A stretch of DNA of 64,000 nt from Sphingomonas beigongshangi (GCF_016820445.1 NZ_JADHDT010000003.1:124001-188000); one strand, 5' to 3'; positions 36,774 through 47,019 are shown, counted from the stretch's first letter. Numbers and translations are program-made. Notes: generated by a model not told the origin, from the letters alone.

Positions 36774-37450
36774 GCGAGGATGCAACCACCGGAGCGGAGG
36801 GCGAGCAGGACGCAGGCGGCTTCGCACCCGAACTGGTCGAGGTCGCGCGCAAGACATTCGCCGGGCCGGTGACGTTCCTCAAGTCCGCGCCCGGCCTCAG
36901 GTTCCTGCCTGATCCGGTCGCACCGGAAGTGGCGTTCGCGGGGCGATCCAACGTCGGCAAGTCGTCGCTGCTCAACGCGCTGACCGGCCGCAACGGCCTC
37001 GCCCGCACGTCGAACACGCCGGGCCGCACGCAGGAGCTGAACTTCTTCGACGTCGGCGACGCCCCCTTGTTCCGGCTGGTCGACATGCCGGGCTATGGCT
37101 TCGCGAAGGCGCCGAAGGACGTGGTCAGGACATGGCGCTTCCTGGTCAACGATTACCTGCGCGGACGGGATGTGCTGAAGCGCGTGCTGGTGCTCATCGA
37201 CTCGCGGCACGGCATCAAGGATGTCGACCGTGAGATACTGGACATGCTGGACAAGGCGGCGGTCAGCTACCGCCTCGTGCTGACCAAGGCGGACAAGGTC
37301 AAGGCGACGGATCTCGCGGAGGTGGTGGCCCGCACGGCCGCCGACGCCCGCAAGCGCCCGGCCGCGCATCCGGATATTCTCGCCACCGCCAGCGAGGGCG
37401 GCATGGGGATCCCGGAACTCCGCGCCGCGGTGCTGGAAGCGATCGGCTGA
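36770..37450 (+). CDS. engB: Ribosome biogenesis GTPase EngB (YsxC/YihA)
   Basis: A 226-residue GTPase acting in 50S subunit assembly. The G1 motif [10 protein letters not shown]3 DMPGYG and G4 TKADK are visible. The N-terminus has an acidic extension of about 20 residues. The GTG start overlaps the yidC stop (GTGA), closing the rpmH-engB cluster. Confidence 0.96.
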   Translation: MSEDATTGAEGEQDAGGFAPELVEVARKTFAGPVTFLKSAPGLRFLPDPVAPEVAFAGRSNVGKSSLLNALTGRNGLARTSNTPGRTQELNFFDVGDAPLFRLVDMPGYGFAKAPKDVVRTWRFLVNDYLRGRDVLKRVLVLIDSRHGIKDVDREILDMLDKAAVSYRLVLTKADKVKATDLAEVVARTAADARKRPAAHPDILATASEGGMGIPELRAAVLEAIG

Positions 37451-37530
37451 CGGCTCCCACGGGGTTCGGCTCGGTGGGAAGGGCGGTCTCCTCCTAGACC
37501 TCCCCGCCCGGCCCCGCTACCCGTGGGGCC

Positions 37531-38193
37531 ATGAAGCTGATCATCGGTAACAAGGCCTATTCCTCCTGGTCGCTGCGCGGCTGGCTGGCATGCAAGCAGT
37601 CGGGCTTGCCTTTCGAAGAGGTGGTCGTCCCGCTCTACGACGCCGAATGGGATCGTCGGCGCGAGGGGGCGGAGTTCGCCCCGTCGAGCGGCAAGGTGCC
37701 GATCCTTTGGGATGGCGACGCCGTGGTGTGGGACAGTCTGGCGATCGTCGACTATCTGGCCGACAAGGTCGGGCGCGACCGCTTCTGGCCCGCGGAGGAC
37801 AGCGCCCGCGCCATGGCCCGTTCGATGGCCGCGGAGATGCACGCGAGCTTCACCGCGCTCCGCCGCAAGCATCCGATGAACATCCGTCAGCAATTCCCGG
37901 CAACGCGTCCGGACGACGACGTTATCGTCGACCTGAAGCGGATCATGGAATTGTGGGCGCAGGCGCGCGCGCGCTTCGGCGGCGACGGGGCGTATCTGTT
38001 CGGTGACTTCAGTGCGGCGGACATCATGTTCGCACCGGTGGTGACGCGCATCCTCACCTATCAATTGCCGATCGCACGCTTCGCGGCGAGCTATCTCGAT
38101 GCCGTGATCCAGCATCCCTTCCTGCAGGACTGGATCGCCGGGGCGCAGGAAGAGGATTGGGTGATCGAGCAGTTCGAGCAGCCGATCCGGTGA
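37531..38193 (+). CDS. Glutathione S-transferase family protein
   Basis: A 220-residue GST-fold protein. The thioredoxin-like N-terminal domain has KAYSSWSLRGWLACK (active-site Ser region) and the cis-Pro motif GKVPIL, then an all-helical C-terminal domain with DFSAADIMFAPV. Substrate unknown. Its stop overlaps dapE, and it follows engB by 80 bases. Confidence 0.92.
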   Translation: MKLIIGNKAYSSWSLRGWLACKQSGLPFEEVVVPLYDAEWDRRREGAEFAPSSGKVPILWDGDAVVWDSLAIVDYLADKVGRDRFWPAEDSARAMARSMAAEMHASFTALRRKHPMNIRQQFPATRPDDDVIVDLKRIMELWAQARARFGGDGAYLFGDFSAADIMFAPVVTRILTYQLPIARFAASYLDAVIQHPFLQDWIAGAQEEDWVIEQFEQPIR

Positions 38194-39317
38194 CGAGCCC
38201 GAGGATCGACGTGCTGGCGCTGGCGCAGGCGCTGCTGCGCGCGGACAGCGTGACGCCGGCCCGTGGCGCCGTGTTCGACGTGCTCGAGGCGGCGCTGGTG
38301 CCGATCGGCTTCGCGGTCGATCGCTTCGTCTGCGGCGAAGCGCCCGATGGTCCGGTCGAGAACATGATCGCGACGCGGGAGGGGACGGGCCGCCATCTCG
38401 CCTTTGCGGGCCATGTCGATGTCGTGCCGCCCGGCGAAGGCTGGACCGGCTCGCCATGGAGCGGCGCGATACGCGACGGCCTCCTGTACGGGCGCGGCGC
38501 GGTCGATATGAAGGGCGCGGTCGCCGCCTTTGTGGCCGCTGCCGCCCGCGTGACGGACAGCGTGCCCCTCAGCCTTCTGATCACCGGTGACGAGGAGGGT
38601 CCCGCGACCTATGGGACGCCCGCGCTGATCGCCCGCATGGCCGAGCTCGGAGTCGCGCCAGATCTGTGCCTGGTCGGCGAGCCGACGTCCGTCCGACGAT
38701 TGGGCGACATGATCAAGATCGGCAGGCGCGGTTCGGTCAATATCTGGATCGAGGTGCCCGGCCGCCAGGGCCACGTCGCCTATCCCCAGCTCGCCGACAA
38801 TCCCGTGCCGAAGCTGGTCCGGGCGCTGGGGGCGCTCGATACATTGTCGCTGGACGAGGGGAACGCTTGGTTCCAGCCTTCGAACCTGGAGATCACCGAC
38901 ATCACGGTCGGCAATGGCGCGCACAATGTCATCCCGGCTGCGGCGCGGGCGCGCCTCAACATCCGTTTCAACGACGAGCAGACCGGGCTGGGCCTGCTGG
39001 AGCGCGTCACCGCGACGGTGCAGGCCGTGGTTCCGGACGCGACAGTACGCGGCAAGGTGTCGGGAGAGGCGTTCCTGACGCAGCCCGGCACGCTGACCGC
39101 GATCGTCAGCGCAGCGATCCTGGACGCGACCGGGGCGGAGCCGGAATTGTCGACCACCGGTGGCACGTCCGACGCGCGCTTCCTGTCGAAGCTTTGCCCC
39201 ACCGTCGAATTCGGCCTGATCAACGCGACGATGCATCAGGTCGACGAGGCGGTCGCGATCGACGACCTGGAAACGCTCGTGCGGATTTACGCGGAGGTCA
39301 TCCGAAAGGCACGATGA
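38190..39317 (+). CDS. dapE: Succinyl-diaminopimelate desuccinylase
   Basis: A 375-residue M20-family dizinc hydrolase making LL-diaminopimelate for lysine and peptidoglycan. Metal ligands appear in FAGHVDVVP, the shared Asp in GRGAVDMKGA, the Glu pair in TGDEEGPA, and the late His in NATMHQVDE. STTGGTSDARF is the DapE-typical substrate loop. The GTG start overlaps the GST stop. Confidence 0.95.
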   Translation: MTSPRIDVLALAQALLRADSVTPARGAVFDVLEAALVPIGFAVDRFVCGEAPDGPVENMIATREGTGRHLAFAGHVDVVPPGEGWTGSPWSGAIRDGLLYGRGAVDMKGAVAAFVAAAARVTDSVPLSLLITGDEEGPATYGTPALIARMAELGVAPDLCLVGEPTSVRRLGDMIKIGRRGSVNIWIEVPGRQGHVAYPQLADNPVPKLVRALGALDTLSLDEGNAWFQPSNLEITDITVGNGAHNVIPAAARARLNIRFNDEQTGLGLLERVTATVQAVVPDATVRGKVSGEAFLTQPGTLTAIVSAAILDATGAEPELSTTGGTSDARFLSKLCPTVEFGLINATMHQVDEAVAIDDLETLVRIYAEVIRKAR

Positions 39318-39349
39318 GGGGACCGCGTCGCCGCCGCGGCCCGCGCTTC

Positions 39350-40366
39350 TCACATCACGAGGCCCATCGCGCGTTGCGCCGATGCGAGTACCGGCGCCGC
39401 GAGGTTGCGCGCTTTTTCCGCGCCCGTGGTGAGGATGGCGTCGATCGCCGCCCGGTCGTCGAGAAGGCGGACCATCTCGTCGCGGATCGGGCCAAGCTTC
39501 GCCACCGCGAGGTCGGCGAGTGCCGGCTTGAACGCGCCGAAGCCCTTGCCGGCGAACTCGCTCAGCACGTCCTGCGCATCGCGGTCGGCGAGTGCGGCGA
39601 AGATCGTCAGCAGGTTGCGCGCCTCGGACCGCCCTTCCAGCTCGGCGAGCGTCGCGGGCAGCAGGTCGGGATCGGTCTTCGCCTTGCGAAACTTGTCGGC
39701 GATCGTGTCGTCGCTGTCGACCAGCTTGACGACCGACTGTTCGGACGGATTGGACTTGGACATCTTCGCCGACGCATCGCGCAGGCTCATGATGCGCGGC
39801 GCAGCCTTGCTGACCAGCGGCTCCGGCAGCGTGAAGAGGTCGCTGCCATAGTCGGTGTTGAACTTGGTCGCGATGTCGCGCGCGAGTTCCAGGTGCTGCT
39901 TCTGGTCCTCACCGACCGGTACGTGCGTCGCATTGTAGAGCAGCACGTCGGCTGCCATCAGCACGGGATAGTCATACAGGCCGACGCTGGCGCCCTCGCG
40001 GTTCTTGCCCGCCTTGTCCTTGAACTGAGTCATGCGGTTCAGCCAGCCCACCCGCGCGACATTGTTGAGCAGCCAGCTGAGCTCGCTATGCGCGGGGACG
40101 CGCGCCTGATTGAACAGGATCGAACGCGCCGGATCGATGCCGGCCGCGATCATCGTCGCCGTGACCTCGATCGTGTTGGCGGTCAGCTCCGCCGGCGCGA
40201 TGAACTCCGTCAGGCCGTGCAGGTCGGCGATGAAGTACAGCGTCTCGCCGCCTTGCGCCTGAATCTGGTCCTGCATCGCGACCCACTGCTTCACCGCACC
40301 CAAATAATTGCCGAGGTGAAGGTTGCCGGTGGGCTTGATGCCGGAAACGACGCGCATCTTAGTCAT
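39350..40366 (-). CDS. trpS: Tryptophanyl-tRNA synthetase
   Basis: A 338-residue class I synthetase. The HIGH motif reads TGNLHLGN, and KMSKS is present as AKMSKSNPS. VGEDQKQHLELARD is the usual TrpRS segment. The ATG at 40366 overlaps the murJ stop (ATGA), so trpS is translated after murJ. The longer open frame upstream is the murJ shadow. Confidence 0.96.
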   Translation of the reverse strand: MTKMRVVSGIKPTGNLHLGNYLGAVKQWVAMQDQIQAQGGETLYFIADLHGLTEFIAPAELTANTIEVTATMIAAGIDPARSILFNQARVPAHSELSWLLNNVARVGWLNRMTQFKDKAGKNREGASVGLYDYPVLMAADVLLYNATHVPVGEDQKQHLELARDIATKFNTDYGSDLFTLPEPLVSKAAPRIMSLRDASAKMSKSNPSEQSVVKLVDSDDTIADKFRKAKTDPDLLPATLAELEGRSEARNLLTIFAALADRDAQDVLSEFAGKGFGAFKPALADLAVAKLGPIRDEMVRLLDDRAAIDAILTTGAEKARNLAAPVLASAQRAMGLVM

Positions 40367-41952
40367 TGGGTGGCGGCTCTGCGACGAAGGAGGGACTTGA
40401 GATCCGCCACGCGGAATGCACCGGTGACGAAACAGGCGGCGGCATAGATGGCGACGCCCGCACCGACCAGGACGGCCAGAGCGGCGCCGCGCACCGGCAG
40501 CGAGCGGGTGAGATAGGGATCGACCAGCGGCGTCACCAATAGCAGCGCGGCGCCCATCAGCAGCGACGACAGCAGCAATCGCGGCACCTTGCGACGCACC
40601 GCCGGGTCGAGCGCAAAATGGCCGCGCCGCGCAAGGACGACGTAGAGCGAGGCGACGTTGACGGTCGAGGCGAGCGCCGTAGCGAGCGGTGGCCCGATCT
40701 GGCCCAATTCCCAATGTGCCAGACCGGGGATGAGGATGAGGTTACCCACAAGGTTGATCGCGACCGAATAGAGCGCGAGGCGCACGGGCGTCCTGGTATC
40801 GGCACGCGCGTAGAAGCCTGGGGTCAGCACCTTGACCAACACGTAGCTGGGCAGGCCGATCGAAAAGGCGGCGAGAGCCTGCGCGGAGCGGACGGTATCG
40901 CGCGCGTCGAAAGCGCCATGCTGGAACAAGCCGCGCACGATCGGCTCGGCGGCGAAAACGAAGGCGGCGGTCGCCGGCAGCGTCAGGAACAGCGCGAGTT
41001 CGAGGCCGCGATTTTGCGTTTCCATCGCTTCGGTATCGCGTCCCTCCGACAACAGCCGGGACACCACGGGCAGAAGGATCGTGCCAAGGCCGATGCCGAT
41101 CAGCCCGAGCGGCAACTGGTTGAGCCGATCGGCATAATAGATCGCCGAAATCGATCCTGCCGCAAGCAGGTGTCCGGCAAGCGCCGTTGATATGGCGAGA
41201 TTGATCTGGGCCGCGCCCGCACCGGTCGCGGCGGGAATGATCAGCTTGAGCATCTGCCGCACGTCGTCGTCGATTCGAGGACGACGCAGCTTCAGGCTAA
41301 CGCCGGCCTTGCGGCATGCCCACCACAACCATGCAAGCTGCAGGCCGCCGCCGGCGGTCACCGCGATCGCCTGCGCCCGAGCGGTCGCATAGGGATCGCC
41401 GCCATGGAAGAAGATCAGCGCCGCAACCATCGCGATGTTGAGCAGGATGGGCGCCGCCGCATTGACCCAGAAGCGGTGCAGCGAGTTGAGGATGCCGCCG
41501 AGCAGCGAGGCCAGCGAGATCAGCATCAGATAAGGGATGGTGAAGCGCGACAGCGTCACCGCGAAAGCGAACTGTTCCGGCGTAGGATGCTGGCGATCGA
41601 AACCGCCTGACAATGCCCAGGTGATCGGCCAGGCCGCAATGAGCATCGCGGCGGTAAAGAGGAGCAGCACCGGGAACAGGACCGCCAGCGCCCGTTCGGC
41701 GAAGTCGATCCCGGCCGGCGTCCCCCCGCCCTCTGCCACCTTGCGGTTGAATAGCGGAATGAACGCGGCGGAGAATGCCCCTTCCGCGAACAAGGCGCGG
41801 AACATGTTGGGCAGGCGGAAGGCGACGAAGAAGGCATCCGACGCGAAGCTCGCGCCGACATAGGTCGCCTGCAACGTATCGCGAACGAGCGCCAGCACAC
41901 GGCTGGCGAGCGTCATGCCGCCGACCGATCCCAGCGCCTTGGCGAGGTTCAC
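40363..41952 (-). CDS. murJ: Lipid II flippase MurJ
   Basis: A 529-residue polytopic protein of the MOP superfamily with about 14 hydrophobic helices; it flips lipid II across the inner membrane for peptidoglycan synthesis. The N-terminus NLAKALGSVGGMTLASRVLALVRD and the FRLPNMFRALFAEGAFSAAFIP helix with conserved Arg residues are diagnostic. It is first in a murJ-trpS operon; secB follows immediately upstream on the same strand. Confidence 0.97.
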   Translation of the reverse strand: MNLAKALGSVGGMTLASRVLALVRDTLQATYVGASFASDAFFVAFRLPNMFRALFAEGAFSAAFIPLFNRKVAEGGGTPAGIDFAERALAVLFPVLLLFTAAMLIAAWPITWALSGGFDRQHPTPEQFAFAVTLSRFTIPYLMLISLASLLGGILNSLHRFWVNAAAPILLNIAMVAALIFFHGGDPYATARAQAIAVTAGGGLQLAWLWWACRKAGVSLKLRRPRIDDDVRQMLKLIIPAATGAGAAQINLAISTALAGHLLAAGSISAIYYADRLNQLPLGLIGIGLGTILLPVVSRLLSEGRDTEAMETQNRGLELALFLTLPATAAFVFAAEPIVRGLFQHGAFDARDTVRSAQALAAFSIGLPSYVLVKVLTPGFYARADTRTPVRLALYSVAINLVGNLILIPGLAHWELGQIGPPLATALASTVNVASLYVVLARRGHFALDPAVRRKVPRLLLSSLLMGAALLLVTPLVDPYLTRSLPVRGAALAVLVGAGVAIYAAACFVTGAFRVADLKSLLRRRAATQ

Positions 41953-41979
41953 CCCCGTCGTTCCCCGCCCGCGGTACGC

Positions 41980-42489
41980 TTAGGCGTGGCCGACGTCGCC
42001 GACGGTGAACTGGCCCTGCGCCTCGGCCTGCTGCAGGTACAGCGCACCGAAGTCGATCGGCTCGAGCAGCAGCGGCGGGAAACCGCCATCGCGCACGCAA
42101 TCGGCGAGCACGCGGCGCGCGAACGGGAAGAGGAGGCGCGGCGCCTCGCCAAGCAGGAAGGGCTGGACCGCGTCCGCCGGCACGTTGCGCAGGCCGAACA
42201 GCCCGGCATAGGTCAGGTCGACGATGAACGCGGTCTGGCCCTCGGCCTCCGCCTTGACGTCGATCTTGAGGATCACCTCGTGCACCTCGTCGCCGACCTG
42301 CGCCATGCCGATGTTGAATTGCACGTCGATCGCCGGCGGGTTCGGATTCTGGAAGATCGCCGGGGCGTTGGGGTTCTCGAAGGAGAGATCCTTGACGTAT
42401 TGCGAGATCAGGCCGGCCGCGGGCGCGGTATCCGCACCGTTCGCCATCGGCTGCGTGTCGAGCGAGGTGCCGTTGTCCTGATCGGCCAT
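41980..42489 (-). CDS. secB: Protein-export chaperone SecB
   Basis: A 169-residue chaperone that keeps precursors unfolded and hands them to SecA. SecB signatures include QYVKDLSFENPNAP and LLGEAPRLLFPFARRVLAD. An N-terminal tail of about 25 residues precedes the fold. The open frame upstream of 42489 has no support. Divergent from the Tim44-like gene; the roughly 220-base gap should hold both promoters. Confidence 0.96.
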   Translation of the reverse strand: MADQDNGTSLDTQPMANGADTAPAAGLISQYVKDLSFENPNAPAIFQNPNPPAIDVQFNIGMAQVGDEVHEVILKIDVKAEAEGQTAFIVDLTYAGLFGLRNVPADAVQPFLLGEAPRLLFPFARRVLADCVRDGGFPPLLLEPIDFGALYLQQAEAQGQFTVGDVGHA

Positions 42490-42712
42490 GGTGAGAAATC
42501 CTTGGGTTGAAGCGTTGGATGAAGCGTGGCGGCCGGACGCGGGACCGAAGGACCGAAGCCGCCCGTCGCGCGTTCGATCGCGATGGTGGACGCGCCTAGC
42601 AGCGCGGGCGACGCGTTTCAACGCCGGCACGGTGGCTTTGCCGGTTTAAAGCCCGAAGCGGTTTGAACAAACGGCGCCATGCGCCTATGTGGTGGGACGG
42701 ATCGGAGGTACG

Positions 42713-43360
42713 GTGTTTTACGTGGTTCTTCTCGCGATGGTGGCGGCGTTTCTGGCGTTGCGCCTGTACAGCGTGCTCGGCAAGCGCACCGGCCACGAAC
42801 AGCAGCCGCTGGTCCGCACCGCGGAGGATCGTCCCGCGACGGTCGCTGTGCCGCGGACGATCGACGTGACGCCCGACGTGCGCGAGCCGCAAAATCGCAA
42901 CATCGATCCGAAGGCGGAGCCCGGCATACGGGCGATCGTCGCCGGCGAGCCGGGGTTCGACGTCGGTCAGTTCCTGCAGGGCGCGCAGGCCGCGTATCGC
43001 ATGACGCTGGACGCATTCTGGAAGGGCGACGAGGCGGCGCTGGCCGATCTGACCCAGCCGGATGTCGCGCATGCTTTCGGCGAGGCCATCGCCGCCCGTC
43101 GCGATGCGGGCGAGACGCTGGAGAACCGACTCGTTTCGATCGAGCGGGCGACGATCGCGGATGCATCGCTCGACGGGCGTGAGGCGCGAATCACGGTGCG
43201 TTTCGATGCGGATATCGCTGCCGTGACGCGCGACGCCGAAGGGCAGGTCATCGCCGGGTCGCTGACCGATGCGGTCGAGACGCACGACCTCTGGACGTTC
43301 ACGCGCACCCTGAAGAGCAACGATCCCAACTGGACCCTGGCCGACACCGACGAGGCCTGA
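42713..43360 (+). CDS. Tim44-domain membrane-anchored protein
   Basis: A 215-residue protein with one N-terminal membrane helix (VVLLAMVAAFLALRLYSVLG) and a C-terminal Tim44-like domain (FLQGAQAAYRMTLDAFWKGD, then DLWTFTR and the SNDPNWTLADT end). Such proteins face SecB in many alphaproteobacteria and may aid membrane-protein assembly. I chose the GTG at 42713 because it gives the family N-terminus and GGAGGT lies just before it; GTGs eight codons upstream are alternatives. Confidence 0.88.
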   Translation: MFYVVLLAMVAAFLALRLYSVLGKRTGHEQQPLVRTAEDRPATVAVPRTIDVTPDVREPQNRNIDPKAEPGIRAIVAGEPGFDVGQFLQGAQAAYRMTLDAFWKGDEAALADLTQPDVAHAFGEAIAARRDAGETLENRLVSIERATIADASLDGREARITVRFDADIAAVTRDAEGQVIAGSLTDAVETHDLWTFTRTLKSNDPNWTLADTDEA

Positions 43361-43568
43361 CGGATACGGCTGCATTGCGGCCGCCCATGATCATCGCTGC
43401 TGCCGGTGCCACATCGACGACGCACCTGCCGTCACGGACGTGGGTCTCCGTCGCGATATCGGAGAGATGGGCTCGTCCTGCTCATTAAACGCTTGTTCCC
43501 CGCTGCCCGCCTGAGGCACTGCCGACGCGAACACGCGCAACGTAGGCGCGGTGCAATCGGGGACGACC

Positions 43569-44897
43569 ATGATCGGTAAGCGCGTATCAACAAGCTTTGC
43601 GCTGGCGCTCGCATTGAGCGCCTGTGGCGGACGCGTGGTGCCGGTCGCGGCGGATCACCCGCCCGTGCGTCAGCCGGTTGCCCGCCCCGTGCCCAATCGG
43701 CCGCTCCCGCCGCGCCCGTCATCAACCGGCGCCGGTCAGACGATCACGAGCGGCCGAGCCTATGACGGCCGCATCCTGCCCGCGACGCCGCTGCTCGCCA
43801 CGTCCGTCGTGCCGAACGTCGGCGCCACCACCGCCGCCACGGCCGGCGTGGTCCCCGGTCCGTCCATCGATACGCTGCCGATCACCGAGGCGCAGGCGGA
43901 AGCGGCGCGGCAGGCGTTCCTGACCAGCTGCCCCGGCCTGATGCGGCGGACCGATGCCAGCGGCCTGACCCGTAGCCCCGATTGGCAGACGGCGTGCGAC
44001 GCCGCCCGCGCCGCGCCACGCGGCGGCGCGCGGGATTTCTTCCTGACCAACTTCGAGACCGTGCAGGTCGGCGACGGACGTGCCTTCGCCACCGGCTATT
44101 ACGAGCCTGAAATCGCCGCCTCGCGCGATCGGCGGCCGGGGTACGACGTACCAATCTACGCCAGGCCCGACGATCTCGTCGATGTGGACCTTGGACAATT
44201 CTCGTCCGATCTGAAGGGCAAGAAGATCCGCGGCCGCGTCGACGGCAAGAGCCTGATTCCGTATTACGACCGCGCGGCGATCGTCGGGGGCGCGATCGAC
44301 CGGCGCGCGCCTGTCCTCGCCTGGGGCGCCGACGAGGCCGCGGTCTTCTTCCTCCAGGTGCAGGGGTCCGGCCGGCTGCGGTTGCCGGACGGCGCGATCA
44401 TGCGGGTCGGATACGACGATCAGAACGGTCGCGACTATACCGGGATCGGCGCGCTGATGAAGGCGCGCGGGCTGATCGGGCCGGGCCAGACCTCGATGCA
44501 GGGCATCGTCGCCTGGCTGCGCGCCAATCCCGAACAGGGCCGCGCGATCATGAACGAGAACAAGAGCTTCGTCTTCTTCCGGGAAATCACGACGCCGCCG
44601 CTCGGTGCGATGGGCTATGTCGTCAACGGCGGGGTCAGCGCGGCGGTCGACACCAAGTTCGTGCCGCTGGGCGCCCCCGTCTTTCTGTCGATGGACCGGC
44701 AGGATGCGACGGGCCTGTGGGTCGCGCAGGATACCGGCGGGGCAATCAAGGGCGCCAACCGCTTCGACACCTTCTGGGGCGCAGGCCCGTTGGCGGAGGC
44801 GACCGCAGGGGGCATGGCGGCGCGCGGCACCGCCTTCCTGCTCCTCCCGGTCGGAACACTCGCACGGATGCAGGCCGGTGCGCCCGCTCAACCCTGA
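43569..44897 (+). CDS. mltA: Membrane-bound lytic murein transglycosylase A
   Basis: A 442-residue lipoprotein: lipobox LSAC at about residue 17, then a Pro-rich linker of about 90 residues, the MltA domain (FFLTNFETVQVGDG, TGYYEPEI, FLQVQGSGRLRLPDG) and a C-terminal 3D domain with the catalytic Asp in DTGGAIKG and NRFDTFWG. It cleaves peptidoglycan to 1,6-anhydro products. The downstream smr gene overlaps its end. Confidence 0.94.
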   Translation: MIGKRVSTSFALALALSACGGRVVPVAADHPPVRQPVARPVPNRPLPPRPSSTGAGQTITSGRAYDGRILPATPLLATSVVPNVGATTAATAGVVPGPSIDTLPITEAQAEAARQAFLTSCPGLMRRTDASGLTRSPDWQTACDAARAAPRGGARDFFLTNFETVQVGDGRAFATGYYEPEIAASRDRRPGYDVPIYARPDDLVDVDLGQFSSDLKGKKIRGRVDGKSLIPYYDRAAIVGGAIDRRAPVLAWGADEAAVFFLQVQGSGRLRLPDGAIMRVGYDDQNGRDYTGIGALMKARGLIGPGQTSMQGIVAWLRANPEQGRAIMNENKSFVFFREITTPPLGAMGYVVNGGVSAAVDTKFVPLGAPVFLSMDRQDATGLWVAQDTGGAIKGANRFDTFWGAGPLAEATAGGMAARGTAFLLLPVGTLARMQAGAPAQP

Positions 44898-45438
44898 TGA
44901 GGCCGCGCTTTGGGCCCGCGTGATGGCGACGGTGAGGCCGCTACGTGCGGCCCCGCGCGCCGCCCCGCCGCCGCCCAAGGCGCCGCCGCCCCCACCCCCT
45001 CCGCCCGCCGCGTCTCCCAAGCCCGTCAAAGCCGCCGGCCGGGTGCCGCCGATGCGGGCCGCGCCCGCGATCACCCCATCGGCCAAACCACGCCCCAACA
45101 CGCTCGACGGCGGCTGGGACAAGAAGCTGGGCCGGGGCATCGTCATCCCGGACAGTTCGATCGATCTCCATGGGCATAGCCTCGCGTCCGCCCATGCGCT
45201 GCTCGATCAAGGGCTGGACCGGGCAATCGCACGCGGCGATCGCGTGCTGCTGCTCGTGACCGGAAAGCCGCCGCGTCCGGAGAGCGAGCGCCCACACGCA
45301 CGCGGCGCAATTCGTGCGGCGATCGCGGACTGGCTTGCCGCCTCGCGCCATGCGGATGCCATCGCGGCCGTGCGCGGGGCGCATCCGCGGCACGGCGGTG
45401 CGGGTGCGCTCTACATCGTGCTGCGCCGGGGGCGGTAA
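44878..45438 (+). CDS. Smr/MutS2 C-terminal domain protein
   Basis: A 186-residue protein with a start at GTG 44878 that overlaps mltA by 20 bases. A Pro-rich stretch with nearly continuous proline (about residues 30-50) leads to a Smr nuclease-like domain with IDLHGHSLASAHALL and VLLLVTGKP. Smr domains nick DNA or cleave RNA. The pairing with mltA is common in alphaproteobacteria, but the biological link is unclear. Confidence 0.9.
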   Translation: MRPLNPDEAALWARVMATVRPLRAAPRAAPPPPKAPPPPPPPPAASPKPVKAAGRVPPMRAAPAITPSAKPRPNTLDGGWDKKLGRGIVIPDSSIDLHGHSLASAHALLDQGLDRAIARGDRVLLLVTGKPPRPESERPHARGAIRAAIADWLAASRHADAIAAVRGAHPRHGGAGALYIVLRRGR

Positions 45439-45534
45439 GGCTTTGCCTGAGAGGGAACGCGCGCAGGTCCGGGCGAGACCCTCACTCGATGATCGCCGAT
45501 CACCCGATCGACCACCCCCGGCTAAGCCCGAAGC

Positions 45535-47019
45535 CTACGCCTCCAGTTCCCGCATCAGGGTGCGCACGGCGGCGTCGATGTCGCGATCCTGATCGCGCAA
45601 TTCCTCGATCTTTCGCACCGCATGGATCACGGTCGAATGATCGCGACCGCCGAATTTCCTGCCGATTTCCGGCAGCGACCGCGTCGTCAGCCGCTTGGCG
45701 AGATACATGGCGATCTGGCGCGGGCGCGCCACGGCGCGACTGCGGCGGGCCGATACGAGATCGAGCGGCTTCAGCTCGAAATGGCGGCTGACGAGCTTCT
45801 GGATTTCGTCGATGGTCACGCGCCGTTGCGCGCCGCGCAGCACGTCGCCGAGCGTCGTCAGCGCGAAGTCCAGATCGATGCGGTCCCCGGTCAATTGCGC
45901 ATAAGCGACGACCCGGTTCAGCGCGCCCTCCAGCTCGCGGATATTGGCATGGATGCGCGCCGCCAACAGGTCGAGCACCTCGGCCGGGACATCTGCATCG
46001 GGCAGGTCGCTCAGTTTCCTGTCCAGTATAGCACGGCGCAACGTGAGATCGGGCGCCTTGATGTCGGCGACGAGACCGACCGCCATACGGCTGACGATTC
46101 GCGCCTCGATTCCGTCCAGCGCCTGCGGACACCGGTCGGCGGAAATCACCAGTCGCTTACCCGCGCTCATGATCTCGTTCACGGTGTGGAAGAATTCTTC
46201 CTGCGTCGCATCCTTGCCGGCGATGAACTGAAGATCGTCGATGAGCAGCAGGTCGGCGCCGCGCAGCCGCTGCTTGAATGCGAACGTGTCGCGCGCGCGC
46301 AGCGCGGCGACGAAATCGAACATGAACCGCTCGGCGGACATGCACAGCACCGTCGCCCCGGGATGCGCGGCGAGGAAGGCATGGCCGATCGCATGCATCA
46401 GGTGCGTCTTGCCCTGCCCCGTACCCGAATGGAGGAACAGCGGACTGAAACGCGGCGTGCCGGGCTCGGCCAGCGCCTTCGCGGCATTGAACGCGACCCG
46501 ATTCGCGGCATCGACGACGAATCGATCGAAGGTGAAGCGCGGGTCGAGCGGCGGCCGCTCGGCCGCGGGCTTCGGCGCAGCCATCGACTGCGCGACCGGC
46601 GGCTTGATCGCAGCGGGAATGGCGACGTCGGGCGCGGAGGTCCGAGCTGTCGCGATCGGCGTCGGCGCGACCGACAGCGCCTGTGAAGCGGCCGTCGCCG
46701 CCGGCTCCGCCACCAGCACCAACGGTGCCGGACGGACGACGCGCGTCTCGATCACGACGCCGTTGATCCGCGGCATCAGCGCCCGGAATTCGAGAAGAAG
46801 CCGGTCGGCGTAATGATTGCGGACCCAATTGGTCATGAACGCGGATGGAAGGCCCAGCCGGATCGTGTCCGGCTCCTCGGCGTCTTCGATCAGCTCCATC
46901 GGTTTCAGCCACTGCTCGAACAAACGCGCGCCGGCCGATTCACGCAGGTTCGCGCGGACGTGAGCCCAGGCGCGCTGCGCCTCGCTCCCCGTTTCCGTCG
47001 CTGCCTGCACCTTGACCAC
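45535..47019 (-). CDS. dnaA: Chromosomal replication initiator DnaA
   Basis: A 494-residue initiator. Domain I (WAHVRANLRESAGARLFEQW) is followed by an Ala/Pro-rich domain II, and the AAA+ domain III with Walker A SGTGQGKTHLMHAIGH and Walker B LLLIDDLQF. Domain IV ends with GRDHSTVIHAVRKIEEL, the DnaA-box-binding signature. The GTG at 47019 has GGGAG eight bases upstream; an in-frame GTG at 47040 is the longest alternative. It follows rpsT and its terminator. dnaN is not adjacent. Confidence 0.96.
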   Translation of the reverse strand: MVKVQAATETGSEAQRAWAHVRANLRESAGARLFEQWLKPMELIEDAEEPDTIRLGLPSAFMTNWVRNHYADRLLLEFRALMPRINGVVIETRVVRPAPLVLVAEPAATAASQALSVAPTPIATARTSAPDVAIPAAIKPPVAQSMAAPKPAAERPPLDPRFTFDRFVVDAANRVAFNAAKALAEPGTPRFSPLFLHSGTGQGKTHLMHAIGHAFLAAHPGATVLCMSAERFMFDFVAALRARDTFAFKQRLRGADLLLIDDLQFIAGKDATQEEFFHTVNEIMSAGKRLVISADRCPQALDGIEARIVSRMAVGLVADIKAPDLTLRRAILDRKLSDLPDADVPAEVLDLLAARIHANIRELEGALNRVVAYAQLTGDRIDLDFALTTLGDVLRGAQRRVTIDEIQKLVSRHFELKPLDLVSARRSRAVARPRQIAMYLAKRLTTRSLPEIGRKFGGRDHSTVIHAVRKIEELRDQDRDIDAAVRTLMRELEA

